Below are positions 1-7,144 of a DNA stretch of 10,731 bases, piece after piece. The stretch covers positions 1 to 10,731 of the forward strand of contig VKHC01000596.1 of the NCBI GenBank assembly GCA_015143735.1. The letters are read 5' to 3'. This DNA is from Synura sp. LO234KE (Eukaryota; Sar; Synurophyceae; Synurales; Mallomonadaceae). The translations under genes were made by a program, and so were the position numbers. The stretch's first letter is position 1; each line of letters begins with the position of its first letter. Below the pieces are notes generated by a model that saw only the letters and a program-made list of their open reading frames with translations, had not been told where the DNA came from and did no database searches.

Positions 1-867
1 TGGCTATATTGGATGAGCAATTGGATATGGTGCGTCTGCTACTCCAGCACGGCGCAGACCCAGAAACGCAAAGGGTGTGACGGCAAGAGGGCTGAACTTA
101 ATGTGACATTATATTACATGTCCCTTTGGAAGTGATTTCTGAGCTCGATTATTGCCTTCCCCTTCCAATGTTACATAGGCCGGAATCTCCATGCTTTCCT
201 ATGCCTCTGCTCTGGGCTACTCCTCAATCGCGGGCTTACTTCTCTCTTACGGGGCGAACGTCGATGGAGGTCGTCGTTGCCCTGGGGTGGGGTTGGGAAA
301 TGGTACAGGTATGCAGGTGCACATTTTCGCTTTTATTAGTGTGACACTAGTCAATACGTCACCTGGTAGTACACTTCTGTAAGCGCGATTCAATTTCACA
401 TCACTGCGGTGCCCTAACTCTCTGTAGATTTGGATGAGCAGCGAGCGGAGAGGGGAAAAGCTGAGGAAAGCATACATGGTGTTGGGGAGAGCAAGGGCGA
501 AGAGAGGAACGATATGGTGGATTCAGGAGACGGAAATGGAGTGGGTAGCATACATGGTGTTGGGGAGAGCAAGGGCGAAGAGAGGAACGATATGGTGGAT
601 TCAGGAGACGGAAATGGAGTGGGTAGCATACATGGTGTTGGGGAGAGCAAGGGCGAAGAGAGGAACAATATGGCGGATGTAGAAGACAGGAGGGAAGAAA
701 TGTTGGGTATACCCTCACAAGAGATCCTTGTCGATATTGGGGTTGGAGTCTTGCTTGGTGAAGAAGCATCAACAGCCTCGGTTAGTGGACTGTTGCAAAC
801 GGTAGCTATCTTTGCTAGGGATGAAATACCAGCAGCTGACGAAGTACGCGTAGCGTCACGACCATGA
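1..867 (+). CDS. Ankyrin-repeat protein, C-terminal part (5' end outside the window)
   Basis: I join three exons, 1-74, 179-308 and 428-867, into 213 residues ending at TGA 865-867. Exon 1 encodes the end of one ankyrin repeat (DMVRLLLQHGADPE). Exon 2 encodes the next (AGISMLSYASALGYSSIAG, then LLLSYGANVD). The two GA[D/N] motifs are 32 residues apart, close to the usual 33. Both introns keep the frame: the first is phase 0, and the second splits a GAT codon between 308 and 428. Exon 3 has no ankyrin signature. It begins LDEQRAERGKAEES, continues into a Gly/Glu/Asp-rich tandem repeat, and ends in a mixed tail (GIPSQEILVDIGVGVLLGEE). Ankyrin repeats bind other proteins; the partner and the cellular location cannot be read from this fragment. 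There is no visible membrane segment. The domain call is firm, and the intron 2 donor is the least certain boundary. Confidence 0.8.
75..178 (+). other. Intron 1 of the ankyrin gene (phase 0)
   Basis: It starts GTGTGA and ends TTACATAG. Unspliced, the frame hits TGA at 78-80. Removing these 104 bases joins two ankyrin half-repeats in frame with near-canonical spacing. A pyrimidine-rich stretch (CCTTCCCCTTCC) lies just before the acceptor. GT at 77 is an alternative donor but would break the frame with this acceptor. Confidence 0.72.
309..427 (+). other. Intron 2 of the ankyrin gene (splits a codon)
   Basis: The donor is CAG|GTATGC at 309. The acceptor is CTCTGTAG, ending at 427, with a CCCTAAC branch-like motif directly before it. 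G308 plus AT 428-429 makes an Asp codon and leads into the 145-codon open frame of exon 3. The unspliced frame stops near 382. A donor-like GT at about 267 is possible, but I prefer 309 for its better consensus and correct frame. Confidence 0.68.
469..667 (+). repeat. 78-bp in-frame tandem repeat, 2.5 copies, inside the ankyrin gene
   Basis: Copies lie at 469-546, 547-624 and 625-667. The first two are identical over all 78 bases. The third matches for its first 42 bases (to AGGAAC) and then diverges. The unit encodes 26 residues starting SIHGVGESKGEERND and rich in Gly, Glu, Asp and Ser, likely a flexible acidic segment. A length divisible by three keeps the frame, as expected for a minisatellite tolerated in coding DNA. 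Perfect identity points to recent duplication or homogenisation. Confidence 0.95.
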
Positions 868-1873
868 ATAAGCCGCTGCTACTGCCGTGTTTCCTGTAGC
901 CACCACTGGCTTATGCTAATATACGCATATTTCCAATGATGCAATATAAATGTCTGGATATAAAGCGAAAGCGAGCTTCTTGTGTAGTCAACTTTAACTT
1001 TCTTGTCCAATATCGCACATTCAGTTTCATACAGAAAAGGTATAGGTGACAAAAATGCTTCAAACAGGATCAGGGATCGCATCCTGTCCTTATCAGGTCA
1101 TTCCCACATATATGTGCCAAAGTAGTGACTTTCCCCTAGAATCTCTTAATTAGTCATTTTGTGATTTTTTTCTGTTGAAAATCGTACGGTTCCTCTTAAT
1201 CAAGCTGAGAGGTCGACGAATATGTTGTTTTAACTCTTTTCCACCGTTTGGTGGTGGTACGTGTGGGGGAAGTAGCCCAGGCCCCTTACCAATAACTTCT
1301 TAAGCGCCTCGCCTCACCACCAGCATTTCCAATAGCAAGAAGCACACCACATCGCTACTGCCTGGGAATAAATGCGTAGAGGATAGTGGTGTCAAACATG
1401 GGTGCACCAATATCCATCTGCAGATAATCGATTATTTTAGTCGTTTTCAATCCATTTGCAGATAATCCATATTTTTCGCGAAAAATAAAATGAATGTAGA
1501 ATATAGATTGTTTTTAGAAAGGCATCCTGATTATTATGACGAAAGTCTGATACTTGACGATGAAACAATCTAATAGTGAACCTGATGAAGTTGCTCAACC
1601 AAAAAAGAAGATGACCAAATACTAATAATAACACAAGAGTAACAATAATGCTAACCAAGGTCGCAGAATTTCTCCACGCTTAATAAATCATCGTAATGTT
1701 TAGAGGGAAGAAGCACAAGAAATCAAAACAGGAATGGTTAACCTGCGCGTTTTCTTCAAAAGTTACGATGGGAATAGCATTCTTTAAAAAGTGGTCGACA
1801 AGTTATTGTAATGTAAAATAGAGTAAGCTCGTCATGAATATGACAATCGGTAATGTTTCCTTAAAGTTCTTGT
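868..1873. other. Intergenic stretch without a recognised gene
   Basis: About 1 kb between the ankyrin stop codon and the convergent kinase-U-box relic. Short open frames on both strands show no recognisable domain. A GC-richer patch at about 1240-1325 is framed by 8-bp inverted arms (TGGTGGTG at 1249-1256, CACCACCA at 1315-1322). An AATAAA is at 1367-1372, too far downstream to assign to the ankyrin gene. A 16-base near-identical direct repeat (CCATYTGCAGATAATC) is at 1414-1429 and 1452-1467. Confidence 0.5.
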
Positions 1874-1966
1874 TTAAAGATTTTCCAATTGTTTTCGGAC
1901 TATCTTCGATAATAGGCACAGCAAGAAGCGGATCAACGGAACAAGTTTACTGACCGCATTACCGTC

Positions 1967-2158
1967 ATAAGCAGCGATGGCTCTACTTAGCCACGCGTTC
2001 TTTGTCAAAATATGGCTCGCCAGTTTTTGTCCCGTAATTGGAATAGTCTTACGATGATCAATATGAGAATGAATTGCACTTCGCTCATAGCTATATCCGT
2101 CTGCACATATGACTGGGTCTTTCATAACAGCGATGGAAAGAGGACAGATAAAACTACG
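1967..2158 (-). other. U-box domain (E3 ubiquitin ligase type) at the end of the kinase relic
   Basis: The frame reads RSFICPLSIAVMKDP, then VICADGYSYERSAI, then a segment with PITGQKL, and ends KNAWLSRAIAAY. This fits the U-box pattern of CPI...VM.DPV..ADG.(T/S)YER.AI, then P(M/I)T...L, N and (L)R.AI, over about 64 residues with no internal stop. U-boxes are RING-like folds held by salt bridges instead of zinc, and they recruit ubiquitin-conjugating enzymes. The enclosing frame is open from about 2238 to the stop at 1874 and adds a hydrophobic tail (LVPLIRFLLCLL). The only ATG in it, at 2125-2123, falls inside the domain, so the segment could not start translation as a whole U-box from that codon. 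Confidence 0.87.
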
Positions 2159-2260
2159 AGGACAACGTTCATCGATAGACCCTTCGAAGGTAGGATAGCG
2201 GTCTGTAGTACGTCGAACATTTTCTGCACCCCAGGGCGATCTTCAGGAGTCTCATGCAAA

Positions 2261-2728
2261 CACTGGCTCGGGTGAAAAAACATTTCGAATTTTCATTTAT
2301 GTTGGAGTCTGAGTGATGAGACTACCTAATCCATTCTGCACATAAGCGATCCGTGGACATTCTTCCGTTAGGATTTCTCAAAGAATGATTCCAAAGCGGG
2401 AAATACATGAAGCTTTTTTCACTGGCATGGGTGAAAAAACATTTCGAATTTTCATGTGTGTTGGAGTCTAAGTAACGAGACTATCTAACTCATTCTGCAC
2501 ATAAGCGATCCATGGACATTCTTCCGTTAGGATTTCTCACAGAATGACTCCAAAGCGGTAAATACCGGAAGCTTTATTCACTGGCATGGGTGAAAAAAAT
2601 TTCGCGTATGTTGGAGTCTAAGTAACGAGACTATCTAACCCATTCTGCACATAAGCGATCCATGGACATTCTTCCGTTAGGATTTCTCACAGAATGACAC
2701 CAAAGCGGTAAATATCGGAAGCTGCATT
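2261..2728. repeat. Three tandem copies of a ~159-bp kinase-coding block
   Basis: Copies run 2261-2419 (159 bp), 2420-2578 (159 bp) and 2579 to about 2728 (about 150 bp). The plus-strand unit begins CACTGGC(A/T)(T/C)GGGTGAAAAAA and contains GTTGGAGTCT, TTCTGCACATAAGCGATCC, GGACATTCTTCCGTTAGG and CCAAAGCGG. The third copy lost about 9 bases next to its poly-A run. On the minus strand each unit encodes the kinase region around subdomains IX-X (IYRFGVIL, TGA, EILTEECP). Copies two and three are the most alike; the first differs at more positions. The lengths are multiples of three. A normal kinase has this region once, so this is internal segmental duplication, not a functional repeat domain. 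Confidence 0.95.
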
Positions 2729-3255
2729 CACGGCAAAATGGTCTTGAATCACTAGCTCATGCGCGGTCCACTTCAGGTCATATTCAATCAAAAAGTTGGG
2801 CTAGTTCTACTTGTAAACTCACTAGTCCCAAAATCACACATGTGCACCTTGCCCATGTTGTCGATATGAATCTTTCTACTTGTCAAATTTGCTGAAACTA
2901 TTCCCACACTATGTAAATAACGCAAGCCAGCAGCGATTTACATAGCGATATTTAGAGGATAAGATAACAGCTGTAAGGAGTTCTCAATGCTCCCTACGTT
3001 TGCTAGAATAGAGATAAGCCTTCCAGGCGGCGGATGAAGCAAGAAATATAACGATCGTTGTCCGTGAGACACCGACCTGAATATGTGTCCAATGGTGAGA
3101 AATACTTTAAAGGAAGCGAATTTCTTCCTGGGCGTGCATTAGGTCATGGTCTTCTTTGAATATTCTATACTCTTATCTCATGCCTACACATAGTCCGAGA
3201 TGTAATTCGCAAGATTTATAAGTCTGGTGGTTAACTCGCGATAATACCAACTGTC

Positions 3256-3612
3256 TCACCAATTTGAGCAGATGTCCGATATTATGCAATGATACCAACG
3301 TGTAGAGAAATTTTGCGAATCTAAGGTAGGTGGAGTAATAGAACTTATGTTTGAAAAATGGCGTAGATATGTCCGTTTCTCGTGTATTGCGAAGGTTTTC
3401 ATCTCATCACCATGCGACGGAAATCGCCTAGCGGAATGGGAAGGTAGCTCGATTGTATCAAAATGAACTTTCTTTACATCTTCTCCTAGAGCTCCAATGG
3501 ATCTCTTCAAAAGCTGGATTAAATCACCACATTTGAAACAAGATATTCCTGAAACCACGGCACACTGTTTTTTTGACGGATGCATATCTGAGCACAGGCG
3601 AATAACAACCAC
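3256..3612 (-). pseudogene. Unrecognised open frame just upstream of the kinase relic
   Basis: This is a 118-codon minus-strand frame. It includes SKKQCAVVSGISCFKCGD followed by LIQLLKRSIGALGEDV, then FDTIELPSHSARRFPSHGDE. The LIQLLKRS...GEDVKK part is faintly like an armadillo or HEAT helix, but I cannot assign a family. It ends about 35 bases before the first kinase-like residues and reads in the same direction, so it may be a remnant of the region in front of the kinase domain. It may also be chance: frames of this length occur by luck in DNA of this composition. I assign no function. Confidence 0.25.
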
Positions 3613-3643
3613 TATCGGATAGTTAGGCGATTGATATCGAATG

Positions 3644-4114
3644 TCAACTTCTATCCCGGTTCAATAGTAAAAGATATGGCCGCGGTCTGAACCGATACTT
3701 GATAGTACGGAGAATAACGGGGACTTCCTCAAATATGATATCAATCATACATATATGGGACCCGAGAATAGCTCTGCCAGAAATGACGGCATTGGAACCA
3801 TGATAAGTCATGATCATATCCATTTTTCTAGCATTATATTTCCATAAGCAATTAAAGTTTACTATGATCACAATAAGTGAGTTTAACTGAAACGTGGGGT
3901 ACTCTGGAAGTTTGAACATTAAGCGATACGTCATATACGGGAAATCAAATGCTCGAAGGTCCAGTGGATTTTGCATTACACCGGCGGCAGTGATTGGGTG
4001 GGTCACGAAGTAGTCAGGTAAATCCCTTCCCCTCGTTACAGCTCTTACAACAAGTTGTATTTCGTCATGCCGTCTACCCCCGTCAGCAGCAAGGAGAAAA
4101 ATTGGATTTTCCAT
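3644..4114 (-). CDS. Hypothetical protein, 156 codons, unrecognised
   Basis: This is the longest continuous open frame in the window. It starts at ATG 4114-4112 and begins ENPIFLLAADGGRRHDEIQ. The first half (LPDYFVTHPITAAGV, LDLRAFDFPYMTYRLMF) looks protein-like. The second half is rich in Ile and Asn (LIVIIVNFNCLW) and may be read-through into non-coding DNA. A TTTCAG acceptor-like site occurs at the change of character, near 3895. The FLLAADGGR...EIQLVV start is loosely ankyrin-like but lacks the repeat signature. It lies upstream of the kinase relic on the same strand and could be a first exon of that locus. A diverged repeat (4135-4274) occupies its immediate 5' flank. Chance cannot be excluded. 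Confidence 0.3.
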   Translation of the reverse strand: MENPIFLLAADGGRRHDEIQLVVRAVTRGRDLPDYFVTHPITAAGVMQNPLDLRAFDFPYMTYRLMFKLPEYPTFQLNSLIVIIVNFNCLWKYNARKMDMIMTYHGSNAVISGRAILGSHICMIDIIFEEVPVILRTIKYRFRPRPYLLLLNRDRS

Positions 4115-4134
4115 GGACCTTTGAGCAATAGTCT

Positions 4135-4274
4135 GATTGCTAGTGTTTGTTTACTTAAATTGAATATGCAGTTTTGCTGCAGCGCTGCTTTTGTTGATCG
4201 AATTGTGATGCTTAAATTTAATTATATCTCTATTTTAAATTAGTTTCGTTAAATCATTATTGTTATGATATGAT
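4135..4274 (+). repeat. Diverged direct repeat, copy 1
   Basis: Partner of 4517-4646. Shared stretches in the same order are CTAGTG, TTTACTTA, ATTGAATATGCA, TTGTTGATCGAATTGTGATG, TTAGTTTCGT, AAATCA and ATGATATGAT. A central section (about 4212-4230) has extra bases compared with copy 2. The left edge is about 20 bp from the ATG of the minus-strand frame at 4114. I see no terminal inverted repeats or transposase, so the element type is unknown. Confidence 0.85.
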
Positions 4275-4516
4275 AACAAAAGCTCCTAGATGCGAAATTT
4301 TCCAAAACGAAGTAAATTCACAGCTGCCATTCCACAAGTATACACGTTTTTGTATAAACGTTGACAGCTCGTCAGTGATATGTGTGAATAAATGTGACTA
4401 GGCTTCAAATCCGAATACATCTTGGATTAGGAGCGGACTGGAGTTTGTAACAATTAAAGTCCATGCCAATGCATGCGTCTTACGTACTACGCCTGCGGGG
4501 TACTGCTCTTTTGTTT

Positions 4517-4646
4517 GATTACTAGTGCTTCTTTACTTATATTGAATATGCAATTGTACTCCGTCCAATACTCTTGTTGATCGAATTGTGATGCGTAAAT
4601 CTATTTGAAGTTAGTTTCGTGAAATCAGTTATTGCCATGATATGAT
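4517..4646 (+). repeat. Diverged direct repeat, copy 2
   Basis: Partner of 4135-4274, in the same orientation and about 380 bp away. It contains the same ordered blocks, including a 20-base identical stretch centred on GATCGAATTGTG. It is about 10 bases shorter, missing sequence after the AAATCTATTTGAA region. Substitutions are scattered, so the duplication is older than the 78-bp repeat in the ankyrin gene. No open frame is shared by the two copies. Confidence 0.85.
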
Positions 4647-5980
4647 ATGTGTTATGAAGCCCATATTACATTTTATGTTCTCCTCATATTACTCTATTAA
4701 CTCTTTTCAGTGTATTCTTTTAATTTCGCTCATACATCCCATTTTTCTTTCTACCATTAGCATCCTGGATAAACTAAAGTATCAACTTGGAATTCCGCAA
4801 CTTCGTTTACTTTCCTTACGAACGAACCACTAACTCCTCTATGGACAATATGATGCCGAATGGAAGTGCGAATTATTGGGTAATCGCCGTCAAAACGTGC
4901 AGGACTTGATGTTGTACACTATGCTAGGATCTTTCGAAGTTGTTATTATGTCAGTGTATAATCAAACGACCGTACCCAGACCCAGTGATTCCATACGTTA
5001 CGGTTAAGGTGGTTTCAATTTAGCCTAGAAATAGCGGTTTATGTTGTTGTATAATTATACCAATGTGGAATATGATGTGATCCAGTTTTGTTTGCATGCC
5101 GCTGAACCGATAATTTACCAAATGTACCTCATACAAAAATAGCACTGCGACGTTCTAGTTATACTTATTGACGTATATAGACTCTGATCGGGCAGGACTA
5201 TCTCCTCCCAGATTGTATCATTCAACCTTCAACATAACGTCATTACATGCGTATGAACTATCCCAATAGGTATAGACTGTAATATTACACGTCAATGTCT
5301 GTGTCTTCTCCTTATCTCCTATATCTTATTCCGTTGTTCAGCCCTTTCTAGAACAATCGGAATGTCTAGCAAATAAACGTGTGGTTGATTTCAATTACCG
5401 ATTGCGCCACTATTTATTTATTTTAATTTTAAAAGGAATCCCTCTACAGTTCGCCCAAGAAGTCGATTCATCACGACGTTTCCTGTACATTCCAACCACC
5501 AACTGAGACGTGCTTTAATAAACATCGATTCATCTTTTTCCGGTGCACGAACTCCTTCCGTTTGACTCGTTTTTAAACAGAGGGAATAGTTTAGATGCAT
5601 TTCTGGAAATATCCATACCTATTTATTTGGCTGTTATTCCTTCCACAGCTTCTCCACCTCATGATGAGCTATATGAAGGGCACACCCGTCACCCGTGCGT
5701 AATCACAACTTCGAAATCAGGTTCGGCCGCTACAGCGCGCCACGCCGATCATAAGCTAGCTGAATCCTTTCAGCAGCGATATCAGTGGATATCATACCAA
5801 AGCATCGCGAGAAGATGATCGGATCGAAAGTCAACGTCTTATCTGGATAGACCAAGTCCAGTCACATGAAGTCCTTAACAGCAGTACAGGAAGCGGTTGT
5901 TTCTCACACTGTTACAATACTACTAGTTGTTTCAAATTGGTTCGATCTAAAAGCGGCCTTCGTAATTTTAGAAGAGAATC
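4647..5980. other. Stretch without a recognised gene
   Basis: This AT-rich, partly pyrimidine-rich plus strand (only 18 purines in the 60 bases at 5281-5340) holds short frames on both strands. None shows a domain, a repeat or a splice structure I can defend. A plus-strand frame at 5543-5818 opens with GTG rather than ATG and has no recognisable motif. I see nothing functional here. Confidence 0.45.
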
Positions 5981-6543
5981 GTGGGGAGCCGAGTGCGAGG
6001 CATTCACCAAGATACAACTACTCGTAGTGTGATCCAAATGGATGAGGTAAAACTAGAGCAGTATACTCTAAACCTAGAGTACAAATGTACACAGCATGGT
6101 GCTTCAGAGACTGCTTCTCAGCTACTAGTTAAAATGCTGGTGAATACCCACGTCGTTAAATGACAGTTCAAACATGGTTCCTACTTGGACTCAAAGTGCC
6201 TCTGGTAGTTGGGGAATGTAATGATGTCTTACTATGGGCGCCGGCTCAATTACTAAAAGAACGTGATGTGCTTGGCAGTGTGGCTGCAATTTTTGGAATT
6301 ACTCCACAAGTCGTGGTTGCAAACCAAATGCTTCTTCTTCATTTTCTTTACATTTCAAAGTGGAATCATATAGTCAAGTCTAGAGGAGGGAGTGTTTCAC
6401 CATCCTCCTGGTTTGATTACGGCTCGAACTTCTACCTATTTCGTACTTGTTATTCTCCACGACGACTTATTAGGGCATTGTGTTGCATAAAGTGTCTTGA
6501 AGTTAGTATTCTAAGAAAAATATGCAATTTTGTTGGGGACTAA
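5981..6543 (+). other. Possible coding remnant: two overlapping open frames
   Basis: A 60-codon frame (5981-6163, no ATG at its start) overlaps a 127-codon ATG frame (6160-6543) in an ATGA arrangement. The second begins TVQTWFLLGLKVPLVVGE and includes LLWAPAQLLKERDVLGSVAA and FGITPQVVV, which read as plausible protein. It ends in a Cys-rich stretch (RALCCIKCLE). I recognise no family. The overlap is probably a coincidence in a eukaryote. The pair may be two frames of one decayed gene or chance; a frame of 127 codons is near what random sequence of this size can give. Confidence 0.22.
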
Positions 6544-7144
6544 TTTCTCTGCTCCGGTTGTAGGCACCTAAGCTCCTCATTCGGCCACGGGACTTGCCTG
6601 TTGGATGGTTCATGGGGAGTGGTTTTTCCGGTGGTGGCGGGGTGCGATGACTTGGTTTCACTTTTGAGTACCCACAATAGTATGCATACCTCCCTTACCG
6701 TAATTAACGAGAAGATTTTTGGGAAACAACGCTATTTTGTTTCCACGCCCTGGAATTCTAACAAGTGAACTACATTATTCTTTCCATCAAGGAGGGTCCA
6801 TGAGGATTTCAGTGCGAGTGAGGGATGAATGTTGTTTCTAATGGTCTAACATTTCAGTTTGGAGTGCTTCATACTCCTGGGGAATATGTGGTGATGGCGT
6901 TGCGGCTCTAAACGCAGCCCACAGCGGCCAATATGATATGAATACTATGAATAGCGCCAAACGCATTTTGATTTATTCTTTCGAACGGTGCCCATTCTCA
7001 ATGGTCGTGCGATTCGCGGTAGTATTTCTTTCTTGGCTACTCTGCCTCTGTATATCCCGTTCGTTGCCTGCCCAAGAACTAGCCGCAGCACTTAACCAAT
7101 TACTGACGAGTCAACGAACGCGCCGCTCCCTAGCCACCCTGTAG
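6544..7144 (+). other. Region with acceptor-like sites and short possible exons
   Basis: Two sites resemble the branch-plus-acceptor arrangement of the ankyrin gene: GACTAAT, a pyrimidine stretch and TTGTAG ending at 6563, and TCTAACATTTCAG ending at 6857. The frame after the first gives APKLLIRPRDLPVGWFMGSG before TGA at 6648-6650. The frame after the second gives FGVLHTPGEYVVMALRL and TAA at 6909-6911. A further ATG frame at 6938-7144 has a hydrophobic segment (FAVVFLSWLLCLCI). No family is recognised, and I cannot connect these pieces into a gene model. Confidence 0.2.

Larger units (their letters stand above)
1874..3220 (-). pseudogene. Decayed protein kinase-U-box gene (kinase N-terminal, U-box C-terminal)
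   Basis: Read on the minus strand, conserved kinase motifs appear in the correct order. They are an N-lobe piece (IFKEDHDLM, then AQEEIRFL) near 3163-3110, PPPGRLISILANVG near 3030, AAGLRYLHSVGIV near 2934-2896, a catalytic loop reading SANLTSRK from 2895, DFG at 2835-2827, and WTAHELV from 2770. Next come DIYRFGVIL and EILTEECPW from 2716, in a block repeated three times. CLHETPEDRP follows from 2262 with FDVLQTAI after it, and then the U-box (2158-1967). The composition resembles tyrosine-kinase-like or receptor-like serine/threonine kinases. Lesions: TAA at 3109-3107; a frame change near 3060; TAA at 2940-2938; a frame change between 2827 and 2770; TGA at 2689-2687, 2539-2537 and 2380-2378; and further frame changes near 2290 and about 2200. 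HRD is replaced by SAN, and the loop Asn by Lys. An intact relative would be a kinase E3 ubiquitin ligase, the order seen in plant U-box kinases. With this many lesions I call a pseudogene; introns cannot explain the stops inside conserved motifs. Confidence 0.85.

Noticed and set aside
401-772. Long repetitive minus-strand and alternative plus-strand frames over the 78-bp repeat
   Set aside because: They are shadows: any tandem repeat divisible by three stays open in several frames. Only the frame that joins to the ankyrin exons is kept.
2140-2215. An intron between the kinase and the U-box explaining the frame change
   Set aside because: Candidate donors would remove conserved kinase residues (FDVLQTAI) or leave a very short intron of about 27-60 bases with the wrong phase. 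A simple indel is more economical in a gene already full of lesions.
2012-2275. Plus-strand 87-codon frame opposite the U-box
   Set aside because: It is antisense to a clearly conserved domain and shows no motif of its own.
2261-2728. CRISPR-like array or regulatory repeat cluster
   Set aside because: The units are about 150-159 bp with no spacer pattern, and they encode a kinase segment on the minus strand. This is segmental duplication.
4642-4833. Small hydrophobic membrane protein
   Set aside because: The hydrophobicity follows from T-rich DNA; there is no family resemblance or supporting signal.
5935-5950. tRNA T-loop-like GGTTCGATC
   Set aside because: The flanking bases do not pair as a T stem, and no matching acceptor, D or anticodon arms are present.
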